DNA from: Climacteris rufus
Lineage: Eukaryota > Chordata > Aves > Passeriformes > Climacteridae
Direction of reading: 5' to 3'
NCBI GenBank assembly: GCA_013398175.1
Contig: VZRZ01000394.1
Coordinates: 783,999 to 847,998 of the forward strand
DNA: 64,000 nt
Position 1 is the stretch's first letter, and the number at the start of each line of letters is the position of its first letter. Below the pieces are notes generated by a model, which did no database searches, was not told where the DNA came from, and saw nothing but the letters and a program-made list of their open reading frames with translations. The translations under genes and the position numbers were made by a program. Of this stretch, positions 49,201 to 62,100 are shown one piece after another.

Positions 49201-52200
49201 CTGGGAATACATCTAGGAAGCAATTTGTAGCCTCAATATTACCAATGACTGAGTGATTGCTGCATGAGGGTAAGTGCTGTGTGCCTTTTCACAAATAATG
49301 AGCCAGAATGCCTTTATTGCTTTGCTAATTAATACAAAGTTTAGTTTAGGGCTTTAACTTAGCATAAGATGTCATGTTTTTCTTTAGCACAAGAGTGCCT
49401 GAGTTTCCCTTACTGAGTTGTAAAGAGAGGAATATAATTTCTACAGTATTTCAAGGATACTCTGTGGAAATCAATAGCTTGGGTAAAATTTTCTGGTTTG
49501 TTTCATCAGAGACAGTAAAACGCTAAAAGTGAAACAGGGGTCATGTTATTGCTATTAGAGCCATTTAAGAAGACCAACAATAAGACCCCACAAGAACAAA
49601 AGAAAGCCAAAAAATCAGAAAGGAAAAGACAAAGCAAAATCAGATAGAAATAGATAAAAGAAAAATCGACAATGCTTTTACAAAAGAGTGAAAAAAGCCT
49701 GTGAAAGAACAAAGGTGAAAGGAGATTTTAGCCCCCCACAAATAGATTTTGACCGTTGTTTCACTGAGAATCTCAATTTGAAATCAGCAGCACCAGCAAG
49801 TCACTCTGAGCTCAGCTGACTCTAGTCAGCATGGTTTGAAGGAGTTATAACAAGCTATGTGTTTGTGTGTGCCAGAGAAGTAATAACAGCGACATGAAGA
49901 AAAATAAAATGAACTCTAGGAGATCAATAAAATGTAACTCTTTGACCCTGCAGATGATCACTATCCATTTTTTAAGTTGGGTGATAAAATCAGTACAGTA
50001 TAAGGTTTTAATCTGGCCATTACTGCTATCTTGCATCTGTGAACTTGAGCATTAATTTGCCACACAGATCTATTTTTAAAGGTAGATATAGTGCCTCTAG
50101 AGAAGAAACCAAATTCCCAATTGGTATTAAAACTGGCTTTGGTAAGATTAACATTTGTACTCAAACTGTTACAGTTCTCAAATCTTATCTCAGGAAAAGA
50201 GAGGGCTCTGTCTTCTGCTATGGAGAAAAAAAGAAAAAAAGGCAAGATAACAAGGACTGGAGCAGATGGAGTAAATTTTCAGAGCTATGTGTGGGAGTCA
50301 AGCATTCAGATCCCATTAACCAATATTGGAGTTGGAGGATCAGACTCCTACTCACCAGGCTTCAAAAACAACAGGTTCACATTTCTCCAGTTTCACTTGT
50401 TTCTTACGTGTCCCTGACGCCATTCTGGCTCCTCTCTACCAGGCTGACATTTACACAACAGCACAGGGCCAAATGAGCCTTTACACTTGGGGCAGGACTC
50501 CTCATCCAGCAAATAGAAAAGAAAATATGTGAAGAATAGATCTGAGTTTATGTGTGGACCACATGTTCTTATGGATGTGTTATGAAAAAGGACAAAAAAA
50601 GGCAATAGCTTCTTCCCACAACCAGAAACAGCCATACATCATCAGTAGTTTGGTAAAGACACTTCTAACATTCATACTTTCTTGTTTTAGGACACATGAG
50701 GGGTGAAAAGCAGGTAGGTACAGTCGGTACAGGTGTGCAGTGCAGTTTCAAGGTCTCTTAAATCATGTCTGGCTGAATACACCTACCTTGCAACACCTTA
50801 ACCATGAGAAATGCAGTGTCCAGGTTGGTGCAAAGACCTCTGTGAGTAAACATCTCTCGTACCAACCTCCTGCACAGGAGGAGCTAATGGGCAGAGCTTT
50901 TGCCATTTGAATCCATCTCCTGCACGCTGGAGAAGTGCAACAGCCCCACCCACTCAGCTGGGATGGGCATGTGTTGTCCAGGATTTGTCTCCTCCCCTGG
51001 GTCATCTCCACAGCGTTCTGTTATGTGACTAAGCATGCTCTTCTGCAAAATCAGCTTCCTTGTCCCTGATAGCTGTGGGAAAAAACCATCTTCAGCTCCA
51101 CTGTGTTTTATCACGGTAGCTTTATTTTTAACTGACTTTAATCATCCAATTATTAAGAGTGACACAGCACTTACACCCTATCATTGCAATCTAATTAATT
51201 TCTGATCCTATAAATCATTCTTGTACATCAAGTATGTAGTATCTATGGGCTGAATCTCTTATTTGCTCCACAGGGACACTCAGCAGCATCAGTTATGTGC
51301 AAAATGCAGTAGAGAAGGAGAACAAAGCAGTTCCTGAAGAGAACATAGAGGGATTGTCTTCCTCCCCTCCTGCAATGCTTAAACCCCTGCAGATGGGCAG
51401 CAAAGGCTCTATTGCCTGATTGCTGCTGAAGGCACCCCAAAACACTGCCCCTCCCATAGAGGTCCGGGATAAGTAGGAAGATACCTGGGATTGCTGTTTA
51501 TTGCTATTTATTTCCCCATTTCTCTGTGTGTAGAGGACTCAGCAGAGGTGACACAGATTTTGGTGACCTGCAGCACAGGGCTATGACACATCTCACAGCC
51601 AGGTGTGTGCCTGGTGCTGGTCCTCTTCAGCCTGAATTCATAAGGGACCTGGGGTCACACCTTTAGCAAGACACACTTTTCACAGCATCCTCAGAAGTAA
51701 TGTCTTTGCAAAGATGCTGTTACTCAAAGTCCTGCTACCAGCAGGCTTAGCAACACATTTGTTTGTAAAAATACAGCCCTGCACACGATTCTGGAAAGTC
51801 TGTTATAGGAGACATCCTGGGGACACTCTGGGTCCAGTCTCCTTCCCCACTCCAAATGCTCTTCCGGACAGCTCTTGTTATCAGAAAACACTTCTTCCTC
51901 TTCCTGACCCCAGAGGGCCATGTACAAGGGATGTGTTGTCACTTCCTGTGCAACCAGAAATCTCCTTTAACTTTCACTAAGGAAAAGGTAAAATAAATTT
52001 ATTTATTTACCCACCTAAAAGTAAAAACAAACCTACAAACCCAACTGTAACTATCAATTCTCATAAAAGACATAGCTTGAAGAAATGAAAGGACATACTT
52101 AACAGTCTGGTCATAGGGAGGTTAATTCTGCCTGGTGACTCTGCCTCTCTCTCACAGCAGCCCAACTGCACAAACCATCCTGACACATCCTTTGTCAGGG

Positions 52201-53993
52201 GTCCAGTCTGAGCTTCATCCTTCAAAGAACCTGTTCCTGATAGATGACACTAGATTTTACAGACAATTTCCTTTTTGGAGCCCTCAGGAGTGTCTGGCCA
52301 GATTTAGTCTTTCCTGTTGAAAGATATTTATTTCTAATGTCTTCAGAAGAAAAGAACTGATGTGTCTTTAATAGCAACAAAAATTGCTCCACTTGTTTGG
52401 AGATGCCAGCCTCGCTAGTGCAGATGTCACATCCTTGACAGTCCTGGACTCACTGAGAAGGAAAATTTCCCCTCCCTCCTCTCTGTATGAAGTGTACCCA
52501 TAAGCTGAACCTGATTTTTTTATTCATCTGCACAATAACAAACCTAGTGTCAACTTTTAAATATAGTGACAAGGGTGACTGACTACAAATATCCTTTTAG
52601 GACTGTGGGAGTGGCCAACAATCCCTGCATCAAAACACAGGATGTGGAAATAAGGAAGGGGTTTTGGCTCAGCCTGGCAAGGCAAGGAAATGCTGTGGGG
52701 TTCAACAGAAGCTATGTTTCCAACATGAGACATTACTCCAGAAGGACATGGGCTGTGATCTCATCCCTGGAGTGAGGTGATCACCTGAAGTTGCAAGCAG
52801 AGCATAAACAGCAGGCAGAAAACCCATCTGAGGAGCAAGGCTGAAATGCTGCTCAGTGCAGCTGCATCCCCACAGCCTCAGCCTGAAATTTTACAGATGT
52901 GGGTACAAGAATGTCCATCTGTCACTGCACCTCTGCAGCGCAACTCAGGCCCTCCCATGGCAGCCCGTGGTTGCTGTGCTGCTGCAAGCTTGCTCACTCC
53001 AGTCACATCCAATGAAAGATGAATGTCTCAGGGAAATTTATTTTCCTTCCCTTGACTGGATGATCAGTGCTCCTAGCAAATCTGACAGCTTCAACCATCA
53101 TCAATTACTGCTTTCACTATGCAGTGACTCTTGCTGCACCACACTTTCTATTACAGAGACCTTTGAAATCTGCTGTATTTAAAATTGGTAGAACTAAACC
53201 AGGAAAGTTCAAAGCAATTCCCCTTTCCAAATCAGTCTCCTACTAAAAATATTGCTCCTCAATAATAGGAACCCAACAAGAGTCTCACCTGATGTGGGAA
53301 ATCTTCACAAAGCTGGCAGGCTGCCTGTTGCAAAGCTATTCCCAGGAATGCAAGGCCATTATCCACATCATTCTGTTCTTTATAGCTCTGGGTTCACTGC
53401 CCAGCAGGGTGAGGCTACCAGAGCAAGTTCATTGCCCACAGAAATACCCAAGCCAGGTGCTGTTCACAGAGACACATTGTTCCCCTGCTCCCTGGGTCCT
53501 TCCACAGCAGGTCCTGATGCTGCTCGTCACAAGGGCAGAGGTTTTGCTAGATGACTCAGTATGAACAGGCTGCCAGGCACGATATCAGTCAGGATGGAGT
53601 GCTACAGCTCCATCCTGCATTCTACAGGGAAGGGCTTGCAGTGCTCCATCTCCCCACCATGTAGGGTCACCTTTCCAGGAGGGAGAACGAAACCTTTGCC
53701 ATGAGCATTGCATTGAAGTGAGAGAGACTTGAAGGGCTGATTTTGCCCAGGATCTGCCTGAGGGACTTTTCTCCCTTCTCCACACCTTCATTCCAGGAAC
53801 AACCACTGCAGGTAACTGTGATAGCAAGGCTAGTAAATGTACCAAGGATGAGGCAAACCAGAAGATGGAAACATCACCCTGAGAGGATGCTAAGCTCTCA
53901 GGCAGCAACCTGGTAGGATTACCTGCCATTACAATTGCTATGTGGGAAGCAAAGGAGCTTCACTCTTGGGAAATAAACATTTCCTCACTTCAA

Positions 53994-54016
53994 ATAAACA
54001 AACAAACAAAAAAAAT
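53994..54016. repeat. (AAAC)n short simple repeat
   Basis: AAACAAACAAACAAAAAAAA-type tract of about 23 bases. Confidence 0.85.
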
Positions 54017-54084
54017 CAATGAAAACATTAAATTGGAGTATATATGGAAATCAGGATTCTGAGCTGTCAGGCTGAGCTCAATTA

Positions 54085-54190
54085 GGCTCCAGTTCTGGCA
54101 GAGCCACTGGTCTCTGAGTGAGAGAGGAACAGTTTGTTTTCCTGCTTTGTGCCTCAATTTCTCCTCCTGTGAAATAGGGCCAGTGATTCC
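54085..54190 (+). mobile_element. MIR-like SINE remnant, plus strand
   Basis: AGTTCTGGCAGAGCCACTGG, then TTTGTGCCTCAATTTCTCCT and CCTGTGAAATAGGG follow the MIR order: CCGGCTCTGCCACTTAC, CTGTGCCTCAGTTTCCTCAT, CTGTAAAATGGGG. It is the clearest MIR-like copy in the window. Confidence 0.75.
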
Positions 54191-57100
54191 AATTTCTTGT
54201 AAGATCTACTGGTGAAAAATCTTACATAAGAACTGGTACTCATTATTTTTCCCCACCCAAACACAAGCTGTGATGCTTTTTCCAAATATCCTTAGCAATA
54301 AAGAAAATAGTCTTTTTCCATGAGCGTAGGTCTGCATGAAAGCATTTCATGACAGCTTTTCTTCAGAGTGATCCAAAGCATTGGGGTCTTTTTAAGGGAT
54401 GTGTTTTTTCCTATTATTAATTTCCTGCTTAAGGATTCTTCACAGCAGCACTAAGTGTTGTGTTTCCCCATGCACAATAATGAGCTACCAACTACTTCAG
54501 TCAGAGGGACCTTTCATTTCCTAGTAGGAAGAGCAAAATAAAAGGCAGCAAGGAGTCTCTACCAGGCAGGACATTGTGTGTCACAGCTCTCAGCAGCTGA
54601 GCAAAACTGGCAGCTGCCTCCAACTCGCTGGCTGCCTCCCAGCAAAAGAAGGGCAGCCTACAACACTCTTCATGCAGGCAAAAAAAAGGAAAAGAGGGAC
54701 ACAAAAAATTATTTCACAGGGTTTCATTCAGATCCTGAAAGATGCAGATGAGAAAACTCTAAAATTGTAGTACTTTTCATGGAAGTATCTTTTTACTGGC
54801 ATTATGCACAGCTCACACCTACATCCATACTTGCCCTCTTCAGGGATACTGAATACTATGGTTAAGGTTGGTGTTAAGTTTTGCACAAGGGAACAGTTTC
54901 CAAACACTGCAAATTCAGTTATTAGGCAACCTCAAACCCTGGGATGCTCAGGCACCCAAACCTGTCTAAGTTCAAGTTACCTCTTTCTGCCATAGGAGGT
55001 TACAAGTAAAACACCCACATGCCTCTTTTGCCTGCTGCATGAAGAGCAGAAATCCCTGCATGACTCCCAGGGCTTCAGCTTGTCCACAAGTCTTCATATA
55101 AACTAATCACAGTGCAATATTATTCCACTTCTCAACAGAATGGGAGGAATTGACAGAACCTGGTTTAACTATTTAACTCTGCCAGGGGTAATAAGTTCTC
55201 TCATGCATTAAATTAAAAATGACACTTGAAAATAAGTACATTATGGACCAAATACAGCACACAAATGGGGGGCAAAGATTTAAACTGCTGCCTGGTGGAG
55301 AATTGACAGTGAAGCAATAAGCATCTCATTATCCAGACTTACTCTGAGCACATCCACCAAGAGGGCTTTTTGCATTTAGATGCTTTTGCTGTAGGCAAAT
55401 GCCTCCTATCAGCCTGGACAAACACAGTTTATTTTCCATTGTAACAATGTTTGAGCTAAAAAATCTGCCAGGGGCTCCTTGTGGTGGGCAGACTCTGGAC
55501 AGGGCTGTCCCTGCTCAACCTCAGCCCCATCATTCTTGCCTTGCAGCCCACTGTCTGTTGGCAAAACTCCCCTTCTGCTACCATCTGACAACCCAGGGAA
55601 AACTGAACTGATAAGACACACTTACTTAGCAGGACAGGATAGGAGAAGCAATAACATTAATAAAGATAATTTTTCCTTGCAAGTGGAGTGATTCCTTTCA
55701 GAGAGAAGGAAGTTTTTTTACAAGTTTTGGATTTGATAGTCTTGAGTTATTCCACCTTCTTCCGCTGGCCAGTGTTTCTCTTTCTCTTGCAGCAGTGTTC
55801 CCCATGCAATTTCATACACAGATACACACCTCCGTCCTCTCCTGGTGCTGGAGCATGTTCGCAATCCATTGTTAGGCCTTTGGGGTGGGTTTTGTGCCTC
55901 TCAATTCAAATCAGGGAATTAAAGGAATTCCAAAGAACAAATTCACTCAGTCCTTCTGAATGAAATTAATTACCCAGCCAATAAGTATGTCTTACGAGCT
56001 GACTCACTTCAGATTTTGCCAAACAGTGGTAGAAAAGAAGACTGTGATTGAGAAAAGTGCTGACAGCCAAGCCAGCTGGCTCAGCGTTAGTCATCATTTC
56101 TGCAGACATCTCAAGCTAGGCCACATGATTTTAAGTGAGAAGACACTCAAAGAGGAAATGTTGGGTGAAGAACATGTGAAATGCTCAGGGCCACTACCAT
56201 GAGCTGAAAAGCAGGAGGAAAAGGAGATGGGATGTGGTGAAGACTCAAGTTGCCAAAGGCTCAGAGCTACAGGCTGGAGTTGGGAGCATGCAAGGACCAG
56301 CTTGCACAGTGAGGTTGGCAGCTGTGACAGCTGACATAGGTCTTTATATACCTTCCATGGCAGGATATAGATGTATGAATTGCCTGGGTACTGTGGGAAG
56401 AGCAAACCCCTGCAGGCAGGTGTGTGAGAGAGTATCCAAACAGCCCCAGCTCAATGCTGGCTCTGTGCTGTGCCCATCTGTTCCAGGAGGAGAAGGAAAT
56501 AAACACCAACAAGTTATCCCTGCAATTGCTGCTAGTTTCAAAACTTCCCATAATAGCTTCAAATCTTGCGTGTCCCTTGAGAAATAGTCACAATTGCTAA
56601 AAGACTGCAAACTGATTACACAAATTCTATTGAAAATCTACCCTCTGGGAGAGGATATTGAAAATTTTTACTGAAAATGTGTTCTCTATTAAGTTGTAGA
56701 GATTTGTAGAATAAAATTGTTATTGATTGGACACTAATCAAAGAGGAATATAAAAAGAAATATCTTAATGAAAGCAATCCTAATTAAAGCACCCATTACA
56801 CTGAGGTTGCAGGGAGATATTGGGACATTCCCTTTGACCAAATGCCCACCAAAAGTAGGAGAGAGACACATGTGAGTGTTTTGGGGTCAGACCCTGCACA
56901 TTATGTCAGGTGTGCGAAGATACCCGTTTCTAGAATAAAAAAAAAAGACATTTATTCACAACTACTGAAGGATGAGATTTAAAAACAAAATGGATGTTTA
57001 AACAGGGTCCACAATCTGGGTTTGGAACTCTCCCTACTTTCTGTAAAAACCAAAACATGATAAAACATGAGAAAGAGGAAAAGCAAAGTTCTGATCCATA

Positions 57101-58178
57101 CTTAAATGTCAAATCAAGCAAGCCCTGCTTGAGCCTTGTTTTCCTGTCATTCCCAAAGTCCTGCTACCAGGGCAGCAAATGTTTAAGAGAAAGCAGTGAG
57201 TGGTTCCACTCTCTTTGCCAAAGCACACTGAAAACTGAATCCTCTCCCTCTGGAAGCTGAGGGCGACACTCCACTGCCCTGCTCACAGCTCTACCCTCAC
57301 TTTACACTTGCTAAGCTGGTCCACACTCCTGGCAGAGCATCCCTGGTGACTGGTTCCTGCAGGGTGTCACAGCTTCATCCCATGGGATGAGCCAGAGGGA
57401 CCCAGTGGAAGCACTGAGGGTCTGGTGGGATGTGGCTGTGCAAGGACTCCCTGGGAGGGACCCTCACCTTATGTGGCTGAAGGGGAGACATCAAAATAAT
57501 CAAAATCAATCTCTCCTCAGCAGCCCCTGTGTGTCGTATCTCAGCTCACTGATGCCGTGCCAGGCTCCCTCCAACAATGCCTCAGGTGCAAACAAAATTC
57601 TCAGAAATCCTTTCCTGGATTACTCAGAGACATTCATATTCATTAGGAGTTATCAGCACGCAAGCAAGGCTCACATTAATTAAATACCTTCGGCATTTGG
57701 GAATTGAGGAGTTTGGTCTTTTTTTTTTTAAGTTTGCTTATTTATTAGAAATATTAACTTATTCTGACCTAACTTTCTCTGAAATATTTCCCAGTTTCAG
57801 GAGTACAGGCTTATAAGCACGATAGTTGAAAATGCATCCACAAAAATGCAGAAAGAGTAGAAGAAACACTGTAAATGAAAATTCCAACCTCCATTTTTTT
57901 TATAGCTTCTCTTAAGACATCAAATGAGAAAAACACAAGGGAAATTCTTCCCCCTTGACTCTTTCTCAAGAAATCATTGTACCAAGAATGCTAATTAACT
58001 TTGAACCTGCATTTAAATTAATCGTTTCCACTACCAAAATAATTTATATAAATATAAATTTAGAAATCTGTTCTGTAGAAATCTGTTCACAATGTTAACA
58101 CTGTGATGAATGCACTGACCCCCTTAACCAAAGTAGCAGAAGTTTGACAGTCTCCAAAGGAGGTAAAGGCCTGAGTGT
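54191..58178. other. Gene-free stretch
   Basis: No repeat family or coding exon was recognised. The 117-codon plus frame at 56234-56587 overlaps minus frames of similar length and shows no domain. T-run at 57719-57730. Confidence 0.5.
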
Positions 58179-58294
58179 TTTCAGGCATATGGTGTGGGTT
58201 TTGGGGTGCTGGGCCCAGGGCCAGGAGTTGGACCTGATGATCCTAATGGATCCTTTCCAACTCATCATGTTCTATGATTCTATGATTCTGTGAG
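58179..58294 (+). mobile_element. CR1 LINE, 3' end fragment
   Basis: TTTTCAGGCATATGGTGTGG leads into GGCCAGGAGTTGGACCTGAT, GATCCTAATGGATCCTTTCC, then TTCTATGATTCTATGATTCT, the tandem octamer-like CR1 terminus. Only the 3' UTR is present. Confidence 0.95.
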
Positions 58295-58399
58295 TCATAT
58301 CCAGGTCAAAAGCTCCTCCAGAAAACTTACAAAGGGGCAAAGTGACCCAGTGAGCATCGATGCACATGAGCTTGGAACACTGATTATGCATTTGACACA

Positions 58400-59110
58400 T
58401 AAATAGCAAGTGATTTTTCCAAGATTCGTTTTTCAGGGAACAAAGAAAGATGTGGGTACAAGGGAGTCTCCTGGATACCCTTCCCATAGTATGCAATTTG
58501 ACTATGAGTCAACCACTTTATCCCATAAGTATGGGAGCCTGAGCGAGCGTTGTTTGAGATCTCCCTGCCAGGCAGTGTGGCTGTGATCTCAGCCACAAGG
58601 GTGATCTCCCCTTGAGCTGGGACACCCCTCACAGTTGCTCCTTAAGGTAGGGAGACCTTTTATCAACAACATCTCTTTGGATAAGTTCAGTTCAAGTGCT
58701 CTTTCTCAATTATAACTGGACTGCATGCTGTTCACTCTCCTCTTGAGCTGGGATGTCTCTCAAGGTTTGAGATCCTTTACCTGAGAGAGATATCCTTCCT
58801 TTTCCAAGGTGAAGAGACCTCTTATTCCTAAAAGTAAGTGGGTGATAGCATGCCAAGTCAGTGCAAATAAAATCCATGTAGTTAATTCCTCTAGATGTAA
58901 ACCATTGTCCAGGCCTGAGACTGAGCTTGGACCTAGTTCCATCAGGAGATTAGAAAACAAGGGGGGCCACAGTGAGCCTTGTGACTCAACAGGCAGGACT
59001 CCCTTACCCTTTTGTATCTCTGGTCTCTACGTAAATCATTCTAAGTTGTTTCTAACTCAATTTTCCTTTGTATTTTTCATCCATGTAGTAGGTAGTGGTG
59101 TGAACTTTGC
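58400..59110 (-). mobile_element. Unclassified repeat-like region, possibly ERV/LTR
   Basis: Directly after the CR1 tail, this 700-bp block carries an internal imperfect duplication: CTCCCCTTGAGCTGGGACAC near 58606 and CTCCTCTTGAGCTGGGATGT near 58738. It also has long minus frames (58384-58632, 58760-58960) and a CpG-bearing patch at 58542-58551. It resembles pieces of avian LTR elements in style, but I cannot name a family and see no clear TG...CA ends. Read it as a hypothesis. Confidence 0.3.
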
Positions 59111-62100
59111 CATCGAACTTCGTTAAGTCACACTTTGATAAATTTATGTGAAAAACATTCTGCCAATACCTTTGGTGGTGATTCTTGGAGCAACCCTGAA
59201 TCACTCATTTGTGACAAACACACCTGGCAGTTAACAGCATTGCAGTCAGAGAAGCGAATCTCCTTGCAGACCTGCTGTAAAAAAAAAATGAATTTCTCCT
59301 CTTCAAAACCATAATTTTCATGAAGTTTCATTGCCTGTTTTGTTTTGGTTTTTTTAAAGCATTGCTCTTCTTTGTTGCTTAACACAATACCATTACCTAG
59401 ATGGCCTGCAGGGTCCCATTTCAGCAATAATCCTGCAGTGGCTGCACCTTGGCATTGATTTATGCTTGCATTTTTATAAGAAAGAAAACCTTTCTATCGT
59501 AACAGTTTCCTTGCTTACTGAAGGGCAGAAAAAACTGCTAAATTATTTCAAAAGCATGAAGCAATTTGTAACAGGTGCTATTTTACTGATATGAAACGAC
59601 TGCTCTAATGGGGAATAAATTGCTAAAATATTAACCATTGTGCAACTTGCCATCACAAAGAAACCACTGCAGGAATCTATTCTGCAGAAAAAGGCTCAAG
59701 CTTTCCTCATTGATGAAGTCACACCTCTGTCATTATAATCCCTCACCTCATGCAGCCTGAGCTCCTGGAAGGGCTGGGGATTTGGGACAAGGGTTGAGAC
59801 TTACAGTTAAAGGCAACAAAATGATATAGAGAAAGCCTCCTAATGGTGAGGATGAGACTTCTATTGCAGATGAGGGGAGATAAGTGGGAAAGAATAAACA
59901 TGTCTCAGTCCCAAAAGGAATAGCAGAAGATTTGGACCATGGAAAATCACTTCTTTTTTCCCTACTCTTTTTTCACTCATACTTTTTTCTGCAGTTCCTA
60001 TACTAACATCACATGACACTTTCCTCTAAGCCACAAGAATTACAGATGTTTTATACATATATTCATAATGAGGTGGAATTTTTATTAAACTTGTCTGTGG
60101 AAGCTATTGTGGAGCCTGAATTTTATTTACTACAATATAATAAATTTCTGAAGCAGTGGTGACACCATGGTAACAATATTGCTAATGTAATTATTCCTGC
60201 CTCTAAAATAGAGTCAAGTCTTTGTCACATGTAGAACTGCTATACAATAATTGAATACAGTTAGGTTTCCTTTCTTCTAAGCTGGAGGTGAGGAACTGAA
60301 AATACACTTCTCCATGGTAATTTGAATCAGTAATTATTTGCAGAAATCAATGGGAGGAATTACCCATTCACACCCATATTCTTCTGTTTGGTTGTTTTCC
60401 CTAAAATAACTAAAACTGAATGGAGATATTTTGAACCAGGCATCCTAGCAATTCAGGGGTGAGGTGGATTGTTCAGGTGTGTGCACACACACAGGGAATT
60501 GAGGTTTCTGTGAATACAAATTTTTGCGGAGTTAATAAAATAAAGCCTTTTGTATAGTGTACATTTTAACATTCTGTGGCAAATTTCTGGAATGTAACAA
60601 CATAGAAGGACAATCTTATTCATATACTACAATGAAGTGTAATTCCTTAGTTGCACTGCCAAATTTAGCCTTCACATGGAAATACTTAATAAAATTTTTA
60701 TAAGGCTTCTTATCAGTACTGGGAGAAATGTGTGTATGAGGAAGATACATGAAATATCACCAAAAAATTTTTATCTGTAAAACAACCAATACCAACACAG
60801 CACATAAAAGTCAGTGGTGATTTTTTACTATACTCATTATATCAGTATAATACATATCTCTGCTCTTGTGATATAAAGAAAGCATGGAAAAATGGGCACG
60901 GGAGCCCCTCAAGAAACATGAACTTTATAAGCATGCATTTACATATACAGATACTAAATGAAGGCTAGAGCCCTGTGCTGGGATATGCATTGATGTTGCT
61001 CAGTGGAAGCTGATTAAACTCCACTACAATCTGCACCAGAAAATGCATCTCTCTCAGCAATTTTGCTAATGAGAAGAGAGAAGTCCTTCTGAAATAAACC
61101 ATGTTGAAATTCAGTTTCCTCATTTAGTTTCTCCTATACAGAGAGAAGTTATTTGATGGAGTGGAATGGAAAATTTCATGGAAAAGGGGCTGCCTGTGCA
61201 TTTCATAATGTTCTGTGCATGTTCACTGAACTTAGACCTTGGCCTTGGAAACATTAGGAAAACAAGAATACTTTAAGGACTGTGATTAGAGGAAAAAGCT
61301 GTATTGTATGTGGCAGTATCTCAACCCCTTGAGTGTGGCAAAGGAATTGGGTGCATTTTAGAAGATGTATTCAGTGGTCACCTTTGTCCATATCCTTCAC
61401 AAAAACTACTGAGTGTTTGGCAAACCCCTGGAAATGCAGTCTGGAAACACCTGAAGGGAGGCCATAAAGGGATCTCTATCAAAGGAGACTATTTTTACCA
61501 AGTGCCCATTGCAGTCAGCAGCGTTACTTGCAAGGCTAATGTTAAACATGTGCTAAAGTGCTTTGCTGGACAGAGGCCAGATGGCTCAAAGACTGAGCTC
61601 CAACCAAAGCTTCACTGGGGTCTGGCTGTCCTTCAGCATGGTCCTCCTTGGTCTTATCACACTGTGAGTCTCTAGAAACCAAATGCAGACCTGCTTCTCA
61701 TTGATGTTGGTTCAGAAATGACCCAACCTCTTTGCTGTTGTGATCATGGATGTTCTAGAAGTTTCTACAATAAACTGAGGCAAGGAATGTATTTGTTAAG
61801 AGAGTGTTCATTTAGGGCTATTTCAGCCTCCAATTCAGTAGTCAGACATTGCAGAGATTGCATTGCAGATGCAGTTGTGGGGCACTGCAGTTCTCTCTGC
61901 AATATGTTTGGTGGGTTGGGCTTCTATTTCAGAGGAAGGAGGCAATTGGAGCATAAAGCTCCCAATGGGTAGAAAATGCAAATGGTGAGCATGGAAGTTC
62001 TTCCAGGCCTGCCAGCAGAAATGTCCCTCTTTGGATCCATATTAGCACCATTTCTTGAGCCTAGGAGGTCTCTATTTTTCACAAGAACTGAGGATGTTCC

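Larger units (their letters stand above)
38529..54084. other. Long gene-free stretch
   Basis: About 15.5 kb without a recognised gene or repeat family. It contains an octamer repeat at 41216-41247, a splice-bounded open segment at 45971-46283, and repeat-free AT-rich stretches at 44820-45010 and 48940-49390 with a conserved-element look. It also has an A/C-rich simple repeat at 53994-54016. Multi-frame open stretches at 41183-41900 and 50039-50532 show no domain. Confidence 0.5.

Noticed and set aside
61304..61972. Two adjacent plus frames with several cysteines
   Set aside because: No recognisable domain, no splice signals linking them, and no start context or promoter. Not supported as a gene.
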